Source of the DNA: a virus
Virus record (IMG/VR): IMGVR_UViG_3300045131_002298
Location: 38,742-102,741 of that record
Reading direction: 5' to 3' (one strand)
Length of the DNA stretch: 64,000 nt
The notes under the pieces were generated by a model, which worked only from the letters and a program-made list of their open reading frames with translations, was not told the origin of the DNA and searched no databases. Positions 17,323-25,082 of this stretch are shown here, in pieces. Position 1 is the stretch's first letter; every line of letters starts with the position of its first letter. The position numbers were made by a program, and so were the translations under genes.

Positions 17323-18160
17323 AAAATCAGGGGATCCCGAGCTAATAACACGAGATTTTGTATCAGTAAAAAGTAAGTTACATACTAAGATACTACCTAG
17401 ATATCCTCGCGCTTCTTCTCTATACAAAGATTGTATGAGGCAGCTTGTTTTAATTAATAAATGTAAAATAGAAGAAAAGGAATATGTAAAATTTTCTAAC
17501 ACAGTAGTCTTTGATATAGGAAATTCCGTACATTTTTGGGCCCAAAATACTAAATCTTTTATATCTGATGATTTAAGAAGTGGTTTCTGGAGGTGTAGAG
17601 CATGCGATTATATGACACCTTTTACAAAGAAAGTTAAAGAAAAGTGTCCAGTGTGCGGCGCAAATCCTAAAGCCTTTGAGTATACCGAGTATTCATTAAA
17701 AATGGAAAAGCCATTATTTGTTACGGGCCATCCCGATATGTTCGTAGAAAAGCCAGAAAACAACTTTAGAGTGTTAGAATTAAAAACAATAGATACGGTT
17801 GGGTTCGATAAATTAAAGGCTCCTCTTATTGAACACCTCTGGCAAATACAGACATATATGTGGGGGATAGGAAAAGATCGTTTAGCTAAACATATTTCTT
17901 TTGATCCTAAATATGGGTATATAATGTATATTTCTAAGGGATTCAAAATGAAAACCTCTCCAGTTAAAACCTTTCTAGTAAAACATGACAAAGTTATACT
18001 TAGAGATATTTTCAACAAGTTAACGGAGTTTAAAAAGGGATACACAGAGAACATACTCCCCCCTAGATTAACGTCCTGTTATGATTCTGGTTACTCCACA
18101 TATCTTGCAAAAAATTGTCCAGTACTAAATTTTTGTAAGATGCAGAAAGAAAAAGCTTGA
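17288..18160 (+). CDS. RecB/Cas4-like PD-(D/E)XK exonuclease
   Basis: A 290-residue protein from GTG 17288. The order of motifs fits RecB-type nucleases: an early RASSLYKDCMRQ segment, GNSVHFWAQ, GHPDMF, LELKTID and a QIQTYMW motif. A treble-clef zinc site (CRACDYM, CPVCGAN) lies at about residues 99-122, and the C-terminus has CPVLNFC. The first cysteine with the C-terminal cysteines may hold an iron-sulfur cluster as in Cas4 and AddB. It would process DNA ends for recombination. It overlaps the gene before it by 35 nt. Confidence 0.75.
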   Translation: MSLNTVTLTSNEKSGDPELITRDFVSVKSKLHTKILPRYPRASSLYKDCMRQLVLINKCKIEEKEYVKFSNTVVFDIGNSVHFWAQNTKSFISDDLRSGFWRCRACDYMTPFTKKVKEKCPVCGANPKAFEYTEYSLKMEKPLFVTGHPDMFVEKPENNFRVLELKTIDTVGFDKLKAPLIEHLWQIQTYMWGIGKDRLAKHISFDPKYGYIMYISKGFKMKTSPVKTFLVKHDKVILRDIFNKLTEFKKGYTENILPPRLTSCYDSGYSTYLAKNCPVLNFCKMQKEKA

Positions 18161-18185
18161 CAAGCTTTTAAATTTGTGGTATAGA
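18157..18185 (+). promoter_or_regulatory. Sigma70-type promoter, leaderless
   Basis: TTGACA at 18157-18162, 17-bp spacer, TATAGA at 18180-18185, with the extended TGTGG before the -10. The start codon is at 18192, 6 nt from the -10 box. It overlaps the stop codon of the upstream gene. Confidence 0.8.
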
Positions 18186-18191
18186 TAGAAA

Positions 18192-18743
18192 ATGATAACA
18201 GAAGACACGCAACTAATAATAGGTTTGGACCTTTCGCTTACTTCTACTGGAGTTAGCGTATATTCTATTTCAGAGGATACTATAGTCACTGAGAGTATAA
18301 AAACTTCTAATAAGAATTCCTATATGCAGAGATATAGAATTATACTTGATAGAATAACTGAGATAGATCATTTTATAGTCCCGGGCGCAATCTACTTTAT
18401 AGAGGGATATTCATTTGGTTCCTTCGGAAAGTCCAGTTCAATGTCTAATTTAATAGAATTAGGAGGAATAATCAAATATGATCTAACTAACAGGGAAAGG
18501 TTTTATATTGATGTTCCTCCTACTGTATTAAAAAAGTTTGTTACAGGAAAGGGCAATGCTAAAAAGGAGGACATTAAATTAGCTCTTTATAAAAAATATC
18601 ATAAGGAATTTAAGAATTCTGATGAGGCTGACGCTTATGCCCTAACCATGTTTGGGCTTAAGTATTTAGCTTTAGCCTCTAACTTTAATAATAACACCAC
18701 TGCGGCGGAAAAAGAATGTATCCTAAAGGTAAGAGGCATGTAA
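18192..18743 (+). CDS. RuvC-like Holliday junction resolvase
   Basis: A 183-residue RNase H-fold nuclease. The first catalytic acid is in IIGLDLSLTSTGVSV (about residues 9-23), a second in YFIEGYSFGSFGKSS, and the last in NSDEADAYALTMF. This order is typical of RuvC-family resolvases used by phages to cut recombination junctions before packaging. Because GLDLS must be near the N-terminus, the ATG at 18192 is firm even though no ribosome-binding site precedes it. Its stop overlaps the start of the AAA+ gene (TAATG). Confidence 0.85.
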   Translation: MITEDTQLIIGLDLSLTSTGVSVYSISEDTIVTESIKTSNKNSYMQRYRIILDRITEIDHFIVPGAIYFIEGYSFGSFGKSSSMSNLIELGGIIKYDLTNRERFYIDVPPTVLKKFVTGKGNAKKEDIKLALYKKYHKEFKNSDEADAYALTMFGLKYLALASNFNNNTTAAEKECILKVRGM

Positions 18744-20320
18744 TGACACCCAAGCTTAAAAACTATCTTGCTAGTTCTAATCCCTGTTTATTTATGCCCA
18801 CTGTAGAAGATGTTAAAGCAGAAAAACATATTATATCTACTATGGTTGACTTAAATTTTATAGATAGAGAGTTATGTATCTGGAAAGTTACCTCAGGTGC
18901 ACAGAGATATGAAAGAGGAGCGTGGATAAAAGAATTAGTCCCGTCTACTAAAGATAGGCCTATAAAAGATTTTATACCTGCTCTAAATCATGTTGCAGAG
19001 AATTCCAAGACTATAGGAATCTTTTATCATATAAGAGGCTTGCTAAAAGAAGCTAATGTTATACAGTCTATAATTGACGCCGCATATAAGGCTAAACGTA
19101 ATTTTTCCACTATTATTTTTGTAGGTGCTTATTTAGACTTACCCCCAGAACTTTATAATATAATTACGTATTGTGATTTCCCTCTTCCTACTAAAGAAGA
19201 AATTGAAGAACTTTATGATAAATTAATGAAGGAATGGGAGCCTCATATTCTTTTCTCTAAAAAGAAGAAAAAAGAAAAAAAAGAATTGATAAGTAAGGCG
19301 GCTACTTCCGCTCTGGGGTTAGACCTATTTTCAGCTGAAAACGCAATAGCACTTGCAGTTAGTCTTACCGAAGAGCCTAATTATAAAATTATACAATCAC
19401 AAAAAGAACAACATGTTAAAAAATCTGAAGTTCTAGAGTGTATAGATACAGATATTACTTTAGATGATGTAGGAGGTTTTGGCTCTTTAAAAGAATGGCT
19501 TGATAAAAGAAAAACGGCTTTTGGGGACACTGCTAAAGAATATGGATTAAATTCTCCTAAAGGTATATTACTACTCGGCTTGCCCGGAACAGGAAAGTCT
19601 CATATAGGGAAATCTATAGCTTCTTTTTTAGAGTTGCCACTACTAAGACTGGATATCAGTAGTGTATTCTCTAAATTCGTAGGAGACAGCGAATCTAAAA
19701 TAAGAAGAGCATTAGATGTTATAGAGGCCATAGCACCCGCCGTTGTACTCCTAGATGAAGCGGATAAAGCTTTTGCTGGTATGGAGTCTAGTGGAAAAAC
19801 AGACTCTGGGGTTACTGCTAGGGTGTTATCTACCTTACTTACTTGGAGACAAGAAACTAAGAGTCCTGTATTTATGATCTTCACAGCTAATGATCCAGAC
19901 ATGATGCCCTCTATGGTATACAGAAAAGGCCGCCTGGATGAGATATGGGCAGTAGAACTTCCTACCTTTGAAGAAAGGCAGTCTATATATAAAATACATA
20001 TAGAAAGAAGAAAAAGAGACGCGTCTAATTATGATTTAGCTTTGCTTTCAAAAAATTCAGAAAATTTTACTGGAGCAGAGATAGAAGCTACCATAGAAGA
20101 TGCACTGTTTAATTCTTTTTATGAAGGAGTAGAATTAGAGAATAGACATATACTAAAGTCTATTTCTGAGACAAACCCACAAAACAATATAGAAAGCGAG
20201 GATATGGTTAGGATAAAAGACTGGATGAAGAATAGGGCCAGACCTGTATCAAACAGTGAGGAGAGTTCAGGAGAACCCACTAAGAAAAAAACAAATTTAA
20301 GTTTAATTAGGAAAGATTAA
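18743..20320 (+). CDS. AAA+ ATPase of the FtsH/spastin-like classic clade
   Basis: Starting at ATG 18743 (MTPKLKNYL) gives 525 residues; AAAGG and AGAGG precede it and it is coupled to the previous stop. The ATPase domain has GILLLGLPGTGKS (about 274-286), Walker B VVLLDEADKAF, sensor IFTANDPD and an arginine-finger region YRKGRLDEIW. The N-terminal 230 residues form another alpha/beta domain without a P-loop. No protease domain is attached. Related phage AAA+ proteins are found near recombination genes but their function is not established. The TnpB element was inserted immediately after its stop. Confidence 0.8.
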   Translation: MTPKLKNYLASSNPCLFMPTVEDVKAEKHIISTMVDLNFIDRELCIWKVTSGAQRYERGAWIKELVPSTKDRPIKDFIPALNHVAENSKTIGIFYHIRGLLKEANVIQSIIDAAYKAKRNFSTIIFVGAYLDLPPELYNIITYCDFPLPTKEEIEELYDKLMKEWEPHILFSKKKKKEKKELISKAATSALGLDLFSAENAIALAVSLTEEPNYKIIQSQKEQHVKKSEVLECIDTDITLDDVGGFGSLKEWLDKRKTAFGDTAKEYGLNSPKGILLLGLPGTGKSHIGKSIASFLELPLLRLDISSVFSKFVGDSESKIRRALDVIEAIAPAVVLLDEADKAFAGMESSGKTDSGVTARVLSTLLTWRQETKSPVFMIFTANDPDMMPSMVYRKGRLDEIWAVELPTFEERQSIYKIHIERRKRDASNYDLALLSKNSENFTGAEIEATIEDALFNSFYEGVELENRHILKSISETNPQNNIESEDMVRIKDWMKNRARPVSNSEESSGEPTKKKTNLSLIRKD

Positions 20321-20326
20321 GGGTGA

Positions 20327-21466
20327 TTACTCCCCAGTGGCCTTCTGCCAAGGGGCTTCCATGGGTTTTAACCCAACAGCTTGTAACCCCAAGCTGCGTA
20401 TGTTCAATGCAGCATTCTCGTCTCTGTCGAGCGATAGCTCGCAACAAGGGCATTTGTAATGACGGTTCGACAACTTAAGTTTCTGCCGATAACCGCACCT
20501 GGAGCAGGTTTGACTGGTGTAGGCTGGGTTCACTCGAACGAAAGTCCTACCGGCGCATTCTGCCTTGTAGGCCAACATGTTCGAGAAGCTATTCCAAGCC
20601 GCATCTGCTATGCTCTTGTTAAGACAAGTAAAATTGTCCTGCTGCATGTTATTGATGTTCAAATCTTCCACGGCTATACCGCCGAAGTTTTTGACAATTT
20701 TATGAGAAAGCTTGTGAGCGAAATCTTTACGTTTGTTTGCTATGCGTTCGTGAACACGGGCTACCGCTTTGCGTTTGCGCCTACGCTCTCTAGAGTCCCT
20801 CTCGTGTTTAGACATTCCGCGCTGCACTTTACCAAGAGCTTTCTCTTCCGATTTGAAGAACCTTGGGTTAGCTACGTGTGTTCCGTCAGACAGAGTTACA
20901 AAAGAAATGACTCCGGCATCTATACCAACGAAGTTTTCCAACGAGGGCAGTATGCTTTTTTCAATCTCGCACGAAAAAGAAACGAACCATTTACCTGTAG
21001 CGGTCTTCTTAACTGTGCAAGTTTTGATCTTTCCTTCGGTAGGTCGATGAATTACAGCGCGTACTTTACCAATTTTAGAGAGGCCTACGCTCGCCTCGCC
21101 TACTTTAAATCCACTTTGCGGATAAGTAAAAGAAGTATAACGCCCGCGTCCATGAAATCTAGGATATCCTGGCTTTTCGCCGTGTTTCACACGACGAAAA
21201 AAAGCTTGATAAGCAAGTTCTATACGCCTTGCAACGTCCTGGAAAACTTGAGAATACACTGCATTCAAATCTGGTATGCGTTGCTTCAACGCTCTAAATG
21301 TTCCTATCTGGTCGTAAAGAGAAAGTCCTTTCTTTTCAAGTTCCCAGCTTTCTTTGCGCATTTCAAGCAAATGGTTATACATAAGCCTGCATTGCTCAAG
21401 CGTATTTTCAAGCAGCGTGAGCTGTTTCTTTGTGGGGTAGATGCGGTATTGAAAAGTCTTTCTCAT
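20327..21466 (-). CDS. tnpB: TnpB RNA-guided nuclease, intact
   Basis: An OrfB/TnpB protein of 379 residues from ATG 21466 (MRKTFQYRIYPTKKQ); ten additional residues upstream (from 21496) are not conserved as a start. All three RuvC motifs are present: GIDAGVISFV, GGIAVEDLNI and SLDRDENAALNI. The zinc ribbon CSRCGYRQK / YKCPCC is also complete. TnpB proteins cut DNA guided by an RNA from the element's right end and thereby favour retention of the element. The gene is on the strand opposite to its neighbours. A longer frame on the other strand across the same span is a shadow. Confidence 0.9.
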   Translation of the reverse strand: MRKTFQYRIYPTKKQLTLLENTLEQCRLMYNHLLEMRKESWELEKKGLSLYDQIGTFRALKQRIPDLNAVYSQVFQDVARRIELAYQAFFRRVKHGEKPGYPRFHGRGRYTSFTYPQSGFKVGEASVGLSKIGKVRAVIHRPTEGKIKTCTVKKTATGKWFVSFSCEIEKSILPSLENFVGIDAGVISFVTLSDGTHVANPRFFKSEEKALGKVQRGMSKHERDSRERRRKRKAVARVHERIANKRKDFAHKLSHKIVKNFGGIAVEDLNINNMQQDNFTCLNKSIADAAWNSFSNMLAYKAECAGRTFVRVNPAYTSQTCSRCGYRQKLKLSNRHYKCPCCELSLDRDENAALNIRSLGLQAVGLKPMEAPWQKATGE

Positions 21467-21524
21467 GTTTTTTATTATAAGGCTACACCTATACAAAAGT
21501 CAATAAAAATCTTTCACAAAATGC

Positions 21525-21553
21525 TTGACAAGAAAGGAAAATTATGTTACAAT
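21525..21553 (+). promoter_or_regulatory. Outward sigma70-type promoter in the TnpB element end
   Basis: TTGACA at 21525-21530, 17-bp spacer, TACAAT at 21548-21553. It reads out of the element into the gene at 21615. The same promoter is present at the matching end of the second element. Confidence 0.75.
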
Positions 21554-21614
21554 TAGAAAATAAAAAACCACATCTAAACGTGGATGTATTAAACCGCAAA
21601 AAGGAGAAATAAAA

Positions 21615-22403
21615 ATGCCAAAGACTACATTGATTGAGAGAAGCAGTAATGAAGTATCTTCAATAATAGCTAATTCCGCTGCTATTAGACAGGAAACATT
21701 GCAGGCTAGAGATATGGTAGAAATAGGTTATATGAAACTAGCTAAATGTTTATATGATATTTATACTCAAAACATTTACCAAACTTGGGATTTCCCTAAT
21801 TTTGAAAACTACGTAGACTCAGAACTTCAGTTCAACTATCGTAAAGCTATGTATCTTGTGGAAATCTATAACAAAGCCCTCCTACTTAATATGGATATGG
21901 AAAGGCTGGAACGTATAGGATGGACTAAAGCTAAAGAATTAATTAGAGTAGTTGACCAGAATAACGCTGATGAGTGGATGGATGTGGCGGAGAAGTCTAC
22001 AACTAAAGAACTTAATTTTAAAATTAAGACGGAGAAAGAATCTCAACTAGACCACACTTCTATAGTAGAGGAAGTCCCTACTGTAACAACTATTACTTTT
22101 AAACTAGGCATGGCTGAGAAAACACTAGTTAGTGAAGCACTGGAAGAGAGTGCACGGCTTATTAATTCTGATGATTTTGCTCTAGCTCTGGCTAATATCG
22201 CTTCTGAGTGGTTAGAAATGAAAGGAGTAGTTCCTCTACAGACAACACTAGAAGACCATATAGAGCATCTAGAACGTATCTACGGAAGGAAGTTGATAGT
22301 ATCCGGGCCTATCATTGTTGAAGACGAGAACGACGAGGAGGACGATGAAGAACCCGTAACTAAGAGTAAAGAAGATACCGATGAGTTTGAGGAACTTTTT
22401 TGA
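21615..22403 (+). CDS. Hypothetical protein with possible DNA-binding N-terminal domain
   Basis: A 262-residue protein with AAAGGAG before the ATG. The first 130 residues are helical, with YRKAMYLVEIY and IGWTKAKELIRV, which resemble segments of phage and plasmid DNA-binding proteins that precede ParB-type genes. The C-terminus is a run of D and E. I cannot assign a function. It leads the operon that contains the ParB-like and terminase genes and is probably driven by the promoter at 21525. Confidence 0.6.
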   Translation: MPKTTLIERSSNEVSSIIANSAAIRQETLQARDMVEIGYMKLAKCLYDIYTQNIYQTWDFPNFENYVDSELQFNYRKAMYLVEIYNKALLLNMDMERLERIGWTKAKELIRVVDQNNADEWMDVAEKSTTKELNFKIKTEKESQLDHTSIVEEVPTVTTITFKLGMAEKTLVSEALEESARLINSDDFALALANIASEWLEMKGVVPLQTTLEDHIEHLERIYGRKLIVSGPIIVEDENDEEDDEEPVTKSKEDTDEFEELF

Positions 22404-23185
22404 TCTTCACTCGAGTACCAGAAGAGTTAGGTGTATATAAATCAATACTTTATATTAGTGTATGCAGAGGAGATTTGTCCTCTGCATACCTAGCTTATAA
22501 ATATATTTCTCTTTATAATAACTCTTATAATATTTTTTCCTCCCTACTGTGGAAGGCAGCTGCCTTCCACTTTTCCGCTCTTCCTTCTGAAATAATTCAT
22601 TTAGAAGAAAATAGTATATGGAAGGTTATCTCGGGGATGTGTAATTCTTGTTTAGATAAGAGAGCGCTTTCTTTATTCTTAATGCTTTCTAATCAAGGTA
22701 ACACTAAAAGTGTAAGATTATTTAAAAAGTGGTTAGAGACTAATAGAGAAATTGCTCAAAATTTTAGTTCAGTAGAAGATAGAACTATACATTCAGCTAT
22801 CACATATTTACAGGCGGATGAGCTAGATATTTCAGAAGATTATTTTTCCTATAATGCCTCAACAGAGAATAATCCCGCGCTTCCTACTAAAATAAATCCC
22901 ATGTACCTCTTGGGAAAAGATTCATGGTTTTACAAATATATTGACAATTCTTTAGGAATTATTTATAATTCAAGTAACATATCAAATATAATTTATTTGT
23001 TTGAAATAAATAAAATAGTAAGAAAAATGGAACATGAAAACTACTGGGAAGATGCAAAATTATCAGTGCTTGGGGCACAAAATGAATACATAGAAGAACT
23101 TTGGGTTGAAACATTACAGCCTTATACTGAGGCTTTATTAAAAGATATATCGGAAATAAGGATGCCCTATGGCAAAAACCCCTAA
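22400..23185 (+). CDS. Hypothetical helical protein
   Basis: A 261-residue protein from TTG 22400, overlapping the previous stop, with GAGG about 8 nt upstream. It is mostly helical, with paired-helix patterns that recall TPR-like repeats (AYLAYKYISLYNN, CLDKRALSLFLML). No family was recognised. It overlaps the next gene by 17 nt. Confidence 0.55.
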   Translation: MIFTRVPEELGVYKSILYISVCRGDLSSAYLAYKYISLYNNSYNIFSSLLWKAAAFHFSALPSEIIHLEENSIWKVISGMCNSCLDKRALSLFLMLSNQGNTKSVRLFKKWLETNREIAQNFSSVEDRTIHSAITYLQADELDISEDYFSYNASTENNPALPTKINPMYLLGKDSWFYKYIDNSLGIIYNSSNISNIIYLFEINKIVRKMEHENYWEDAKLSVLGAQNEYIEELWVETLQPYTEALLKDISEIRMPYGKNP

Positions 23186-23489
23186 GCCGGATTATAAATA
23201 TAAGCATATTAAAACACAGAATCCGGAAGATTGGTTAAAACAAGTAGATACTGATGGAGAATTAGTATATTGTAAAAAAAGATCAGCACGTATGCATACT
23301 CGTTTCTGCGATATTCTAAGAAAGGCAATACCTATTGCTCCTGAAAGTGGCTATATAGATAAAGGGCTAAAAGCTGTAAATATTTGTAATGACTGTGAAG
23401 TTACGCGAAATAAATTATCTGTAAGGCGTTTCATAGAATATCAGACTCAGATTAAAAAAGATGAAAAAACTAACGGAGACAATATATAA
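23169..23489 (+). CDS. Small cysteine-containing hypothetical protein
   Basis: A 106-residue basic protein. Cysteines in YCKKRSARMHTRFCDIL and ICNDCEV suggest one zinc site. AAGGA lies upstream of the ATG. It overlaps the ParB-like gene by one base (TAATG), which points to coupled translation. Its function is unknown. Confidence 0.6.
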   Translation: MAKTPKPDYKYKHIKTQNPEDWLKQVDTDGELVYCKKRSARMHTRFCDILRKAIPIAPESGYIDKGLKAVNICNDCEVTRNKLSVRRFIEYQTQIKKDEKTNGDNI

Positions 23490-24370
23490 TGCAAGAGATT
23501 AGTAAGATAATACTATACGATGGAAGAGAGATAAATCATGGGGAGTGTATTAATATTCCTATGGATAGGGTGGAGCCTAACATGTTCAACCCTAATGAAA
23601 TGGATGATCTATCTTTCACTCTACTTGAAAATAATGTTGATTCTATAGGCTTTGTTGATCCTATAGTTGTAGTTCCTACTGAAGATGGAAGATTTATTAT
23701 TGCAGACGGTGAGCACAGATGGGAGCAACGTCGTATATCAGGGGAAAAAGAAATACCATGCATCGTAGTGTCTCCTGAAATATTTGATGAAAAAATGCTC
23801 ATGCTTCAAACAGTTAAATTAAATAAAATTAGAGGTTCTCTCAACGCAGAAAAGTTTAATGCACTCATAGACCAGCTTGTAAATAAACATGATATTCCTT
23901 TTGAAGATTTAGCAGAGGAACTTGGTTTTGCAGATGAAGATGAATTCGACGCTCTAGTAAAACAAGGAAGAGCGCAGCTGCCCAAAGAGGCACGTAAGGA
24001 ATATGATAAAGCAGTTAAGAATGTGCAGGGAAGTGTGAGTCAGTTGGCTAAGATTATTGAGAAGCTATGGCTCAAGTACTCCAATACAGTTCCTGCAAAC
24101 TTCTTTATTCTTGATTACGGGAGCCAGCGGCACTTGTGGGTAACTATGGATAAAGAATATCTTGCGTTAACCACGGATAAATTTAGAGACATTTTTGCAT
24201 CCGGGTATAAAGTTAGTTCAGTGCTACAACACATGCTAGCAGATCTGGATGTCATTTCTTATATAGAGGAGCACATAACTACGCTCGAGAAAATAGATGA
24301 TGGAGAGCAGGATCTTGACAGTCTTTTAGATCTTCCTTCTGCAAATCCAGTAGAGGAACTTTCTGAGTAA
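23489..24370 (+). CDS. ParB-like protein
   Basis: A 293-residue protein. The first 110 residues have the ParB N-terminal pattern: IPMDRVEPNMFNPNEM, NVDSIGFVDPIVVVP and the ADGEHRWEQRR box at about residues 71-81, the region that binds CTP or acts as nuclease in ParB/Srx proteins. A helix-turn-helix-like stretch follows (PFEDLAEELGFADEDEFDALV). No ParA partner was found in the window. It may be a packaging or chromosome-organising factor since terminase genes follow, or a parS-type binding protein for the 16-bp palindromes. Both are inference. Confidence 0.75.
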   Translation: MQEISKIILYDGREINHGECINIPMDRVEPNMFNPNEMDDLSFTLLENNVDSIGFVDPIVVVPTEDGRFIIADGEHRWEQRRISGEKEIPCIVVSPEIFDEKMLMLQTVKLNKIRGSLNAEKFNALIDQLVNKHDIPFEDLAEELGFADEDEFDALVKQGRAQLPKEARKEYDKAVKNVQGSVSQLAKIIEKLWLKYSNTVPANFFILDYGSQRHLWVTMDKEYLALTTDKFRDIFASGYKVSSVLQHMLADLDVISYIEEHITTLEKIDDGEQDLDSLLDLPSANPVEELSE

Positions 24371-24374
24371 TATT

Positions 24375-25076
24375 ATGGCTGAAGATAAATTTCTTATAGC
24401 AAAAATAAAAGAAGCAGTGCCTACTAATAGCTGGCTATCTATATTAGATGATAAGCAGTTGGTAAAGCTTCATGAAATGTTAAAAAGAGGTGTTACTAAT
24501 AGTGAGATAATTAGAACCTGCCAGACTATTTTTAATGTAAAGAAGAAAGCTACTCTTCAGGATTTGTTGCCTGATCTGGTCAGGTTTAGAACGAAAGTTC
24601 TAGATGATAAAGCTTTAATGGTCCTTGAGGAAGCGCAGAAGAATAAAGTTGCATCTCAATTAGCAACTAAACTGCGAGGACTTACCTCGAAAGTAGATGC
24701 CTTCGGTAGGCTCAGTTGGTTAGTAGATCAACAGACACAGCGTGTCCTAAAACTCATGGACATAGAAGCTAAAACTCTACCTATGGATAAGACCACCGAT
24801 AATATTGCTATATTAGATAAAATGCTGCACAGCTTACTAAAAGCACAACAAGAACTAAAGCTAGATGATAGTAATGTGATAACTGCCGAAACCACTGAAA
24901 AATTAAAGGGATTGGTAGAAGGCTTCAAAGATGATGGGGAGACCATGATTCAGGCTACCCATAAATTACTATCCCTAGCAGAAGAACGTTCCTTAATATT
25001 AAAGTTAGACGAGGACGGCAGTTATTCTATAACTACCAAAGAGGAAGAAAAAGAAGTAATTGAAGTTACTTCTTAA
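24375..25076 (+). CDS. Hypothetical protein, possible small terminase
   Basis: A 233-residue helical protein directly upstream of the large terminase. The N-terminal part contains a helix-turn-helix-like section (LVKLHEMLKRGVTNSEIIRTC), and the rest is a chain of long amphipathic helices as in oligomeric small terminases. Position and architecture support the small terminase idea. No specific motif confirms it. Confidence 0.45.
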   Translation: MAEDKFLIAKIKEAVPTNSWLSILDDKQLVKLHEMLKRGVTNSEIIRTCQTIFNVKKKATLQDLLPDLVRFRTKVLDDKALMVLEEAQKNKVASQLATKLRGLTSKVDAFGRLSWLVDQQTQRVLKLMDIEAKTLPMDKTTDNIAILDKMLHSLLKAQQELKLDDSNVITAETTEKLKGLVEGFKDDGETMIQATHKLLSLAEERSLILKLDEDGSYSITTKEEEKEVIEVTS

Positions 25077-25082
25077 ATATTC

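Larger units (their letters stand above)
20322..21567 (-). mobile_element. IS200/IS605-type TnpB element without TnpA, copy 1
   Basis: The limits are where similarity to the second copy (51490-52733) begins and ends: GGTGATTACTCC at the right end and TTAGAAAATAAAAAA at the left end. It holds one gene, tnpB, read leftwards. The right end has a hairpin (CCCC-T-TGG / CCA-CT-GGGG, read on the minus strand) that overlaps the 3' end of tnpB, where the guide RNA of TnpB systems is normally located; the guide would be the bases just left of 20322. No transposase gene is present, so transposition would need one in trans. Confidence 0.75.

Noticed and set aside
20459-21556. Long plus-strand open frame (365 residues) opposite the first tnpB
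   Set aside because: It is antisense to an intact TnpB with all catalytic motifs; the translated sequence has no domain character, and the same shadow appears in pieces opposite the second copy.
24309-24340. TTGACA inside the ParB-like gene as a promoter for the terminase operon
   Set aside because: No -10 box at 16-18 bp; it is coding for IleAsp-type residues in a well-supported gene.
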